Origin: Actinoplanes cyaneus
GTDB taxonomy: Bacteria; Actinomycetota; Actinomycetes; Mycobacteriales; Micromonosporaceae
Assembly: GCF_016862095.1 (NCBI RefSeq)
Contig: NZ_BOMH01000027.1
Location: 1 to 64,000, forward strand
Direction: 5' to 3'
Length of the DNA stretch: 64,000 nt
The notes under the pieces are model-generated. The model was not told where the DNA came from and ran no database searches. It saw only the letters and a program-made list of their open reading frames with translations. This document shows positions 8,335 to 15,839 of the stretch, in pieces. Within the stretch, counting starts at the first letter, position 1. Every line of letters starts with the position of its first letter. Both the position numbers and the translations under genes were made by a program.

Positions 8335-9560
8335 CGCGGCAGCTCCCGCCGGCGGCGTACGTCCTCGTCACGTCGTCGATCGTCGCGGCGGCGACGCTCG
8401 AACGGGAACTTGGCGACCGTCTGCACGTGCGGATCACCTTCCTCGCTGCGGTGGGTGGTGGTCACTTGCAGGCCGTGCGCCTCCAGGACGGGCAGCAGCC
8501 GGTCGACCGCCGAGCACCACTGGTGCTCCACCGCGGCCACGTCCGTCTCATCGGCGCCCGCCGGGGCGACCATGTTGAAGTAGTAGGCGTCCTCGCCGCG
8601 GCTGCGGACCCGTACGGCCAGGTCGTCCCAGCCGTCGCGGTGCAGGTGCGCCAGCCCTTCGGTGCCCAGGGCCACGTCGAAGTCCTCCTCGACCGCGAGG
8701 CCGATCTCCTCGAGGGAGTCGCGCAGCGCCTGGTGGGCGTACTCGCGCACCATCGGCGCGAGGGTCGCGGCGATCGCGGCGTCGACAGTGTCGGACAGCG
8801 CCGGCAGGTCCGGGCCGGGGTCGGCCCCGGCCGCGCTGATCGCGGCGAGCGCCTCGTCGACGGCCGGCCCGGTGTAACCGGCGAGCCGGGCGGTCAGCTC
8901 CCGCAGGGTGGCGTGCCGGCGCCGGACCTGCTCGTTGGCCTGGTCCACGGTGTACCGCAGGTCGTCGAGCAGCTGCAGCTGGGTCGCCTCCGACACCGCG
9001 GCCAGCGCGTCGGCGGCACGTTTCTGCAGGGTCGTGGCCAGCGTCGGCGGGACACCACCGTCCATCCGGCCCAGCACCCGCCGCAACGACTCGGCGACCT
9101 TGACGCTGGGCGCCGGCACGGCCCTGGCCACCGCCGGGCGGCCCGGCACGGGCGCCGGCCGGGGCAGCCGGTCCAGAGCGGCGGCCACCTCGTCCATCAC
9201 CCAGCCGGTCCGGGCCGCGGCCATCTCCTGGCGGAACCGGGCGCCGGCCTGCTCGACGGCGGCCTCGGCCCACGCCGCCCACTGCTCACCGCGGTCCAGG
9301 TTCAGGCCACCGGGAGCGTCGCCGATCACCGGCCCGTCCGAGATCGCGCCGGCGAACTGGGCCTGACCGCGCCCGATCTGATCCTGCAGCAACCGGTGGT
9401 CGGCGACCACCCGGGCGATCCGGTCGGCCACCGCCCAGCCCCGGGACTGGCGGGCGGCCAGCCGGTCACCGGCCGCGCCGGCCAGCGCGCCGACCCCGCG
9501 CGCGGCCAGATAACCGGCGCCGGCGACCAGTCCGATGCCGACGATCGCCGGCGCCACCAT
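8331..9560 (-). CDS. Helical protein with N-terminal membrane segment, first gene of the kinase/AAA+ operon
   Basis: I do not recognise this ~409-residue protein. A hydrophobic Ala/Gly-rich segment (VGIGLVAGAGYLAARGVGALAGAA) near residues 5-30 may insert in the membrane. The rest is mostly charged helices, including about 150-330 with heptad-like patterns (TVDQANEQVRRRHATLRELTARL), and the C-terminus is very basic and Arg/Asp-rich (RRRRDDRRRDEDVRRRREL). The ATG at 9560 follows GTGGGAG in the mRNA by about 6 bases; a GTG at 9584 is possible. Its stop overlaps the AAA+ start, so it is translated with the ATPase and could be its membrane tether or adaptor (inference). Confidence 0.75.
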   Translation of the reverse strand: MVAPAIVGIGLVAGAGYLAARGVGALAGAAGDRLAARQSRGWAVADRIARVVADHRLLQDQIGRGQAQFAGAISDGPVIGDAPGGLNLDRGEQWAAWAEAAVEQAGARFRQEMAAARTGWVMDEVAAALDRLPRPAPVPGRPAVARAVPAPSVKVAESLRRVLGRMDGGVPPTLATTLQKRAADALAAVSEATQLQLLDDLRYTVDQANEQVRRRHATLRELTARLAGYTGPAVDEALAAISAAGADPGPDLPALSDTVDAAIAATLAPMVREYAHQALRDSLEEIGLAVEEDFDVALGTEGLAHLHRDGWDDLAVRVRSRGEDAYYFNMVAPAGADETDVAAVEHQWCSAVDRLLPVLEAHGLQVTTTHRSEEGDPHVQTVAKFPFERRRRDDRRRDEDVRRRRELPR

Positions 9561-9620
9561 GACGACTCCCACTTCACCGCTCACGTGCGACCACCCGAGA
9601 TCCGTGGACAGGGACGCGCG

Positions 9621-9632
9621 TATCTGACGGAC
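9621..9632. promoter_or_regulatory. Single copy of the TATCTGACGGAC island motif
   Basis: TATCTGACGGAC is identical to the inner part of the arms at 13228-13263 and shares TCTGACGGAC with 17161-17293. It lies 61-72 bases upstream of the first gene of the kinase/AAA+ operon; read toward that gene it is GTCCGTCAGATA, the same orientation as at the other sites. A degenerate copy (GTCTGAACGGAC) lies at 9682-9693. Confidence 0.55.
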
Positions 9633-9828
9633 AGCTGGGAGGTGTCCGAGGGCCTGATCGACGATCATCCGGCGCAGGTCTGTCTGAACGGACGAAATGG
9701 AACCCCGAACCGGCAGCAACGGCCCGTTCCGGTCCGTGTGCACACCGTGTCTGGTCCATGCTTCCGGGTGACCGGCCGCCGATGTGGACGGACCTGTCAC
9801 CCCGCTGCCGAAACGTGAAGGAGCGCAG

Positions 9829-10965
9829 GTGGGCGTCGCGAACGAACACGCCGGGCGGCCGGCCCCGGCCCAGATCCGCAACTCCCGCCGCCGGACCCCG
9901 AACGGGCCACCGGCCGGCGCGCACACCATCCCGGCGACCTCGGCCCCGGCGCCCGGTGCGATCCCGATCCCCCGGCAGCGGCAGCGGCCCGACCGGGTGC
10001 AGCGGCTGCGGGAGCTCGCCGCGGCCGGGACGCTCGCCGCCACGGCCGCCTCCGCCGGGCCCGACCGGCGCGCCGAGCTGACCGGAGCCGCCTACGACGT
10101 GGCCTGGCCGATCGTCTACGCCCGGGTCACCCGCCGCTTCGAGCAGGTGCGCGGGCACCCGGTCTGCGCCACCGGGGTGGCGAACCTGGCCGACGAATGC
10201 CTCGACCGGTTCCAGGACGACGTCGAGGCCGTCGTGGACGATCTGCTGCAGCACGCCCGCCAGCCGGTCCGTCAGCTCGAGGCGTGGATCACCCGGCGCC
10301 TGGTCGCGGCCACCGTCGACGGGCACCGGCGCCGCCGTGGCGCGCGCGGCGCCCTGCAACGGCCCCGGGTGCCCGGCTGGATCGCCGACGGCCTGGGCCG
10401 CGACCCCTGGCTCACCACGCTCGCACTGGAGATCCTGACCTGGGTCGGGATCAGCGTCACCGCGGGCGCCGAGGTGTGGCCGGTGGAGACCTGGGCGCAC
10501 CGCCGGGCGATCGTCACCGGCGACTGGGCTGCCAGCACCCCGGCCGTGGTGGCCCGGGACGTCGACACGGTCCTGGCCGTGATGCGCCGCCGCCCCGAGT
10601 GGTACGAGTCGTACGTGGAACGGCCCCTCGGCGCCAAGCAGCCGCCCGTCGCGCTCGACGCCGGGGACACCGTCACGCCGCTGGCCCTCAACGACCCCGA
10701 CGACCGGGTCGAGGCCGAGCTGCTGCAACTGGCCGCCGACGCCGTCCAGGCCATCGAGGACCGGCTCGGCGCCGGCGGCTCGGCCGAGAACATCGTGGCC
10801 GACGTGATCCGCACGGTGTTCGGCGGGACCGTCGCGGCGACGCTCGACCGGGCGCCGCACACGGTCGCGGAACCGCTCGGCGACGTGTCCCGGGCACTGA
10901 CCGACATGGCCACCATGCAGCGGATCGTCACCACGGCGCTGTCCATCCTGGGCCGCCCTCACTGA
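9829..10965 (+). CDS. Helical protein, sigma-region-2-like, paralogue of the 12079 gene
   Basis: Product of ~378 residues; function unknown. After a disordered Pro-rich N-terminus, residues ~45-210 are helical and include DECLDRFQDDVEAVVDDLL then EAWITRRLVAATVDGHRRRR, which resembles the end of sigma-70 region 2 (acidic helix, then a WL-x-IA-x(n)-D-x-RRR stretch). No convincing region 4 HTH follows; the C-terminal half has a conserved WYESYVERPLGAKQPP segment. The protein encoded at 12079 matches it nearly end to end, so the pair arose by duplication. The GTG at 9829 has GAAGGAG five bases upstream and is preferred to the GTG at 9784. It converges on the HTH gene with a 7-base overlap. Confidence 0.7.
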   Translation: MGVANEHAGRPAPAQIRNSRRRTPNGPPAGAHTIPATSAPAPGAIPIPRQRQRPDRVQRLRELAAAGTLAATAASAGPDRRAELTGAAYDVAWPIVYARVTRRFEQVRGHPVCATGVANLADECLDRFQDDVEAVVDDLLQHARQPVRQLEAWITRRLVAATVDGHRRRRGARGALQRPRVPGWIADGLGRDPWLTTLALEILTWVGISVTAGAEVWPVETWAHRRAIVTGDWAASTPAVVARDVDTVLAVMRRRPEWYESYVERPLGAKQPPVALDAGDTVTPLALNDPDDRVEAELLQLAADAVQAIEDRLGAGGSAENIVADVIRTVFGGTVAATLDRAPHTVAEPLGDVSRALTDMATMQRIVTTALSILGRPH

Positions 10966-11897
10966 ACGGCCCGCCACGCCACGCCGTACGCGTGTCCCTG
11001 CACCAGCCGCCCGAACTGCGCCTCGATCTCGCCCACCCGGTCGGGTGTCAGCCGCGTGGCCGTGCAGGCGCCGGTCGCCGCGTCGAGCTGGCGCGGGGCC
11101 ACCTCGTCCACCCGCCACGCCACTGACGGCGGCGCCGCGAACCGGACCCGGATCAGCGCCGTGTCGCACGGATGCAGCGGCACCAGCACGCAGTGCTCCC
11201 GGATGCGCGCGCCGGGCGGCAGCCGGTAGCGCAGGGTGAAGCTGAGCCGCTCGGCCGGGCACAGCCGCCGGCCCAGCTGGACTGTCACGCGGTGATGCCG
11301 GCCGTCCGGGCCGGTCTCGATGCCGCTGACCCGGGCGCCCCGGACAGCCTCCACCTCCAGCGGTCCCGCCGCCTCGTCGGTGTCCGCGCGCGCCGGCACG
11401 TCCAGCGTGACGGTCACCGAGTCCAGGTGCCGCTCGGCGTAGATCGTCCGGGTCTCGTACAGCTCCGGCGACGGCGTGTCCAGGCGCAGCAGCGCCGTGA
11501 AGCGCCGCACCCGCCACGCCGGGCCGGGCGGCGCCTCGCCGGCCCGCGTGGCGGCGCCGGCGATCAGTGCGAGCGCCTCGTCCATCCGCCGGCGGGCGGT
11601 CCGCTCACTGCAGTGCAGGATCGCCGCGAGATCCTCGGCGCGGCGGCTCAGCCGGGACGCCGGCCGCTCCCCCATGGCCAGGGCCAGCTCGGCGGCCCGG
11701 CGCAGATCCGGTGAGAGCTGCCCGGCCAGCGCACCGAGCGTGGCCATCACCTTGGCCCGGGCCGGGCCGTCGGCGTCGCCGAGCAGCACCGAGCACAGGG
11801 TGCGCAGCTCCGGGCCGAGCCGGACGGCCAGGTGCGGCTCGTGCAGTCCCCGGCCGCGCCGCAACCGCAGCAGCTCGGCGAGCAGATCGTCGGTCAT
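10959..11897 (-). CDS. HTH-containing regulatory or sensor protein
   Basis: Product of ~312 residues, family not recognised. Residues ~1-100 are helical and include a helix-turn-helix-like stretch (DLAAILHCSERTARRRMDEAL, around 88-108), so DNA binding is plausible. From about residue 125 the sequence becomes beta-rich (ETRTIYAERHLDSVTVTLDV, HHRVTVQLGRR, RLSFTLRYRLPPG), like a ligand or protein-interaction domain, ending near HAYGVAWRAVQ. It sits between the two paralogous helical proteins, divergent from the 12079 gene and convergent with the 9829 gene, which suggests the three work together. Start ATG 11897; further upstream starts give low-complexity extensions. Confidence 0.65.
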   Translation of the reverse strand: MTDDLLAELLRLRRGRGLHEPHLAVRLGPELRTLCSVLLGDADGPARAKVMATLGALAGQLSPDLRRAAELALAMGERPASRLSRRAEDLAAILHCSERTARRRMDEALALIAGAATRAGEAPPGPAWRVRRFTALLRLDTPSPELYETRTIYAERHLDSVTVTLDVPARADTDEAAGPLEVEAVRGARVSGIETGPDGRHHRVTVQLGRRLCPAERLSFTLRYRLPPGARIREHCVLVPLHPCDTALIRVRFAAPPSVAWRVDEVAPRQLDAATGACTATRLTPDRVGEIEAQFGRLVQGHAYGVAWRAVQ

Positions 11898-12078
11898 GCA
11901 GGCAGCGTGACCGGCCCGCGGGAGCGCGATCCCGGCTGACGGCGGGAAGCCGGTGTCGCTTTTCGGCAGCGCCGGTGCCACCACTGTGGCCAGGGTTTGT
12001 CCTTCCGCCCGGCCGCGTGGCGGTTCCATAGTGCTGCTGTCGATGGCGGGGTGGCCACCGGCCGATCGGGGGCGCGCG

Positions 12079-13080
12079 ATGCGGGACACGGACGGGGGCA
12101 GCGAGGCCGTACGACGGTTGCGCGCGCTGGCCGGCGCCGGCACTCTGGCCGGCGCCGTGCGGGGGGCGGATCCGGCCGGACGCGCCGAGCTGTGCGCCGC
12201 CGCGTACGAGGTGGCGTGGCCCCTGGTTTACCAGCGGGTGACCCGCCCTGCCGAGCGGCGGCGCGGGCACTGGCGCTGCTCGACCGGCCTGACCCGGCTG
12301 ACCGACGACTGCGTGGACCGGTTCCACGACGACGTGGAGGCCGTCGTGACCGACCTGCTGCGCAACGCCCGCACCCCGGTACGCGACGTCGAGGCGTGGA
12401 TGTCGGCCCGGCTCACCGCCGCCACCGTGGACGGCCATCGGCGCCGTCGTGGCGAGCGCGGCGCCCAGCAGCGGCCCCGGGTGCCCGGCTGGCTGGCCGC
12501 CGAGCTGGCCCGCGATCCGTGGCTGGTCGAGCTGGCCACCCGGGTCCTGGACTGGGTCGGCGTGCCGGAGTCGGCCGGTCACGAGATCTGGCCGGTGGAC
12601 AGTTGGGCGGCCCGGCGCGGCGAGCTCACCGGGCGGCCGGCCCCGGTCGCGGCGCTGCGTGACGACCTCGACCGGGTCCTGGCCGCGATGCGGCGCCGGC
12701 ACCGCTGGTACGCCGACTACGTGGAACGGCCGCTGGGCGCCAAGACGCCGCCGCTCGCACCGCCGCCCGGCGACCGGCCGGGCGACCCGCGGCCGCTGGT
12801 GCCGCAGAGCGCTGACGACGAGGCCGAACGCCGGTTGCAGGAACTGGCCGGCGCGGCGGTCGCCGCGATCGAGACGCGGCTGGGGAACGGCGAGGATCCG
12901 CGGACCGGCATCGTGAGCGTGCTGCGCGCCGTCTTCGGCGACGACCGGCTCGGGTCAGTCCGGCTCGCCGACCCCCGGGTCGTGGACCGGATCGTCCGCG
13001 AGGCGCTGCTGATCGTCGGCGGCCAGGGCGGCCCGGCGGGCGGCGAGCGTCTCGGCGGGCACGGCACGGTCGCCGGCTGA
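12079..13080 (+). CDS. Helical protein, sigma-region-2-like, paralogue of the 9829 gene
   Basis: Product of ~333 residues, colinear with the protein at 9829: RLRALAGAGTLAGAV, AYEVAWPLVYQRVTR, DDCVDRFHDDVEAVVTDLL, EAWMSARLTAATVDGHRRRRG, QRPRVPGWLAAELARDPWL, EIWPVDSWAARR, WYADYVERPLGAKTPP and a final AxREALLIVGG helix all have direct counterparts. The conserved blocks suggest a folded two-part domain; the DVEAVV...DGHRRRR part again resembles sigma region 2. ATG 12079 has GGGGG seven bases upstream; ATG 12043 would add 12 residues not shared with the paralogue. The last ~18 residues (GGPAGGERLGGHGTVAG) have no counterpart. Confidence 0.7.
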   Translation: MRDTDGGSEAVRRLRALAGAGTLAGAVRGADPAGRAELCAAAYEVAWPLVYQRVTRPAERRRGHWRCSTGLTRLTDDCVDRFHDDVEAVVTDLLRNARTPVRDVEAWMSARLTAATVDGHRRRRGERGAQQRPRVPGWLAAELARDPWLVELATRVLDWVGVPESAGHEIWPVDSWAARRGELTGRPAPVAALRDDLDRVLAAMRRRHRWYADYVERPLGAKTPPLAPPPGDRPGDPRPLVPQSADDEAERRLQELAGAAVAAIETRLGNGEDPRTGIVSVLRAVFGDDRLGSVRLADPRVVDRIVREALLIVGGQGGPAGGERLGGHGTVAG

Positions 13081-13149
13081 GAGGGCGGCCCGCAACTCGT
13101 CGGTGAGCAGCCGGTGCAGCCGCTCCCGCTGGTGCTCGGTGAGCGTCAT
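12955..13149 (-). CDS. Possible 64-residue helical protein
   Basis: Short reading frame starting MTLTEHQRERLHRLLTDEL, with amphipathic helical character for about 50 residues and a Pro-rich end. Its 3' 126 bases overlap the unconserved tail of the 12079 gene on the other strand. The ribosome site is weak (GGTGGA). The inverted repeat at 13228-13263 lies 79 bases upstream. It may be real because its N-terminal half reads like a folded helix and falls in otherwise non-coding sequence, but chance is not excluded. Confidence 0.3.
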   Translation of the reverse strand: MTLTEHQRERLHRLLTDELRAALSAGDRAVPAETLAARRAALAADDQQRLADDPVHDPGVGEPD

Positions 13150-13227
13150 GCGACCGGCCGTCCACCGCAGCGAATGATCACCACGACAGTGTGCCTCACC
13201 ATGACCGTCACCTCCAGGAACGTCACC

Positions 13228-13263
13228 GGTATCTGACGGACCGCGTCCGGTCCGTCAGATACC
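13228..13263. promoter_or_regulatory. Perfect 15-bp inverted repeat (GGTATCTGACGGACC), probable operator
   Basis: Arms 13228-13242 and 13249-13263 are exact reverse complements separated by six bases (GCGTCC). It lies in the intergenic region upstream of the Crp-type gene, 88 bases before its ATG. There is no T-run and the neighbouring genes diverge, so an operator is more likely than a terminator. The core TCTGACGGAC is shared with the other two intergenic sites of this island. Confidence 0.65.
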
Positions 13264-13351
13264 CGTGGAGGTGTGCCCGTGCCAGCTATCGATGTGACTC
13301 CATCGCCCGTCCCTCCTTCCGGGACCATCCCAGCACCGGTGGCCGGCGACG

Positions 13352-14053
13352 ATGCCGGGATATGACGGGATCGGCGCGCCGGCCTGGGCGCCCCGCTCCT
13401 TCATGGCCCGGCTGCCGCCCGCCGACCGCACCGCCCTGCTCGCCCTCGGCGTGACCCGCCCGATCCGGCCGCACACGCGGCTGTTCGTGGAGGGCGCCGA
13501 GGGCACCCACGTCGAGGTGCTCCGCCGGGGCTACGTCAAGATCACCTCGGAGGCCGCCGGCACGTCCCGGCTGCTGGCGATCCGGCTGCCCGGCGACCTG
13601 CTCGGTGAGCTCGCCCCGATCACCGGCGGGGTGCGCAGCGCCACCGTGACCGCCTGCGGCCACGTGGTCTCCACCGTCATCAGGAGCGCCGACTTCCTGC
13701 GGTACGTCGCACAGCATCCCCGCGTCGGCCAGGAGGTGACCGCCACGGTCGGCGAACGGCTGCGCTGGGCGAACGCGCGGCGGTCCGAGTTCACCGCGTA
13801 CCCCGTCACGGTCCGGCTCGCCCGGGTGCTGCGCGACATCGCCGAGGGGTGCGGCACTCCCGGCGGCCGGGGTGGCCCGCTCGGCGTCCAGCTCAACCAG
13901 GCCGAGCTGGCCGCCCTGATCGGGGCCGCCGAGGACACCGTTCAGCGGGCGTTGCGCAGCCTGCGCGACGACGGCCTGGTCGGCACCGGGTACCGCACGA
14001 TCACCGTGCTCGACCCGGACGGGCTGCGGGCGCTCGCCGCCGGCGTCACGTGA
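13352..14053 (+). CDS. Crp/FNR-family transcription regulator
   Basis: Regulator of 233 residues. Residues ~20-130 form the cyclic-nucleotide-binding beta roll (RPHTRLFVEGAEGTHVEVLRRGYVK, LPGDLLGELAPI, TACGHVVSTVI); the phosphate-cassette region reads GDLLGELAPITGGVRSATVTA, with the GE pair and the Arg found in cAMP-binding members. A long dimer helix follows and then a C-terminal HTH with recognition segment QAELAALIGAAEDTVQRAL. The start at 13352 is the first ATG in frame; MARLPPADR further in is an alternative. It converges on the metacaspase gene with an 8-base overlap. Together with the cyclase-like protein encoded at 15836 it raises the possibility of a local cNMP circuit (inference). 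Confidence 0.88.
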   Translation: MPGYDGIGAPAWAPRSFMARLPPADRTALLALGVTRPIRPHTRLFVEGAEGTHVEVLRRGYVKITSEAAGTSRLLAIRLPGDLLGELAPITGGVRSATVTACGHVVSTVIRSADFLRYVAQHPRVGQEVTATVGERLRWANARRSEFTAYPVTVRLARVLRDIAEGCGTPGGRGGPLGVQLNQAELAALIGAAEDTVQRALRSLRDDGLVGTGYRTITVLDPDGLRALAAGVT

Positions 14054-15839
14054 GCCGCGGGACCCGCGTCCGGATCTCGAACCGCTGCACCGTCCAGTCC
14101 GTCCCATCGCCCGCCGGCGGGTCGGCGTCGTCCACGTCGCGCACCGGGTGGACGAACCCGGCCAGCGGCGGCAGCAGGTACGGCTCGGCGCCGAACGGCC
14201 GTTCCGAGGCCACCACCAGCAGCCACTCGCTGACCTCCAGCCCGGGCCGGGGCTGCTCGCCGGCCGGCAGCGAGATGCGGAGCCGGCGGCCCTCCCGCGC
14301 CGCCGTGCGGTGGCCCGCCGCGATCGGCGCGGGCGGGTACAGCCGGGCGTGCGCCGCGAACCGCGGGGTCAGGTCCAGCACCGTGACGTAGAGCAGCCGG
14401 TTCGACGTGTTGTACAGGTGGATGTAGACCTCCGGCGCGGTCCAGCCGGACCCCGTCCAGGCGTAGTCCACCCGGACGGCACCGTCGGTGACCTCGACGA
14501 CGTCACCCGGGCCGGCCGGCACGACCTCGAGCCGGATCGGCTCGCCCAGCCGCGAGTCCGGATTGCGCAGCTGGTCGCGCAGCCACAGCCAGCGGGCCAG
14601 GTGCTCCAGCGCGGCCAGGATCTGCTCCGGCGTGCCCGCCACGTCGGTGCCCCGGCCCTGGTGGTCGGTGATGCGCGCCCCGCCCGGCCCGGTCCGCACG
14701 GTGAGCGCCACCGGCTCGTCCTCGCGAGCGTTCCGCAGGTACGGCGACTCCGGCACCTCGAACCCGGCGACCGTGGCCCGTGGCCGGGGCAGGGTGGCGA
14801 CCACCATCGCGTACTGCCGATCCCGATCCGGCACCCAGTTCAGCGGCTCGACCAGGCTCAGCTCAGGCCGCACCTCGCCGACCCGCACCCGCCGCCCGTC
14901 GCCGCGGACCGCGAAGGACAGCCCGGCCGGCTCGGCCGGCAGGCCGTGCGCGCGTCCCATGTCGATCTGCCAGCCGTGCAGGCCGTAGGAGAGCACGACC
15001 CCGGTGCCGGTCGTGCCCGCCTCCCCGAGCAGGAACACCTCGTCCGCCAGCGCGGAGGCCGCCGGATACAGCTGCGGCGACTGCTCGAACGCCCGGTGCT
15101 GCGCCACCTCGCTGCGGGCCGCGGCGAGCAGCGAGGCGTAGGTGGCCGCCGGGCCGAGCCGTTTCAGCGCACGCAGCAGCGACCAGGTGAACAGGCCGCG
15201 CGGGACGCCCTCCAGCAGCCGCTCCTCGGCCCGCTGGTCGCGGCGGCAGGCGGCCAGCGCCACGTGCTCCGGCCCGTCCGGCGCCGGGCCGGTCGGCGGC
15301 GGCGTCTCCGGCAGCAGCGACCCGACGTCCCGGGCCGGGCCCGGCGGCACCGCCCGCCACCGGGAGCCGACCTCGCGGGTGCCGCCCTCGGAGTGGCAGG
15401 AGTCCAGCACCACCGCGACGTGCCGGGCCCCGGCCGCGATCACGTCGAGCAGCCCGGAGAGCTCCTTGTCCCACAGATCCGGGACGCCACCGGCGCGACT
15501 GTCGTGGCACACCAGCGTCTGCACCATGCCGGTGCCCTCCACCACCCACGCGCCGGGCGGCGCCGGGGCCTGCGAGCCGTGCCCGCTGAACCAGAACAGG
15601 GCGGTGTCCTCCGGTCCGGCCTGCCCCAGGTGGGTACGCAGCCCGGCGATCACCGCGGCCAGCGTCGCCTCCCCGTCGAGCAACACCAGCGGTTCCAGCT
15701 TCACGCCCGGCTCGAGCGTGGTGGTCAGCATGGCGAGCACGTCGGTCACGTCGTTGACGCAGCCGCGCAGATCCGGGACCTCGAGGTCCGGGGCGGCGTA
15801 CCGGTCCACCCCGACCAGCAGCGCGTAGACAGTGCTCAT
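14046..15839 (-). CDS. Metacaspase-type caspase-like protease
   Basis: Cysteine peptidase of 597 residues, clan CD. The N-terminal p20-like domain (1-250) starts STVYALLVGVDRYAAPDLEV, with catalytic His87 in WFSGHGSQ and Cys148 in LDSCHSEG, both in the expected context after beta strands. Metacaspases cut after Arg/Lys (family knowledge). The C-terminal ~300 residues are beta-rich (VEVTDGAVRVDYAWTGSG, VYIHLYNTSNRLLYVTVLDL, SEWLLVVASERPFG) and resemble a DUF4384-like sensor or adhesion domain. There is no signal peptide. The ATG overlaps the stop of the cyclase-like gene as ATGA, so the two proteins are made together. Confidence 0.9.
   Translation of the reverse strand: MSTVYALLVGVDRYAAPDLEVPDLRGCVNDVTDVLAMLTTTLEPGVKLEPLVLLDGEATLAAVIAGLRTHLGQAGPEDTALFWFSGHGSQAPAPPGAWVVEGTGMVQTLVCHDSRAGGVPDLWDKELSGLLDVIAAGARHVAVVLDSCHSEGGTREVGSRWRAVPPGPARDVGSLLPETPPPTGPAPDGPEHVALAACRRDQRAEERLLEGVPRGLFTWSLLRALKRLGPAATYASLLAAARSEVAQHRAFEQSPQLYPAASALADEVFLLGEAGTTGTGVVLSYGLHGWQIDMGRAHGLPAEPAGLSFAVRGDGRRVRVGEVRPELSLVEPLNWVPDRDRQYAMVVATLPRPRATVAGFEVPESPYLRNAREDEPVALTVRTGPGGARITDHQGRGTDVAGTPEQILAALEHLARWLWLRDQLRNPDSRLGEPIRLEVVPAGPGDVVEVTDGAVRVDYAWTGSGWTAPEVYIHLYNTSNRLLYVTVLDLTPRFAAHARLYPPAPIAAGHRTAAREGRRLRISLPAGEQPRPGLEVSEWLLVVASERPFGAEPYLLPPLAGFVHPVRDVDDADPPAGDGTDWTVQRFEIRTRVPRLT

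Noticed and set aside
13228..13263. Inverted repeat as a transcription terminator
   Set aside because: It lies in a region upstream of the Crp-type gene, has no T-run and shares its core with other promoter regions, so an operator is a better reading.
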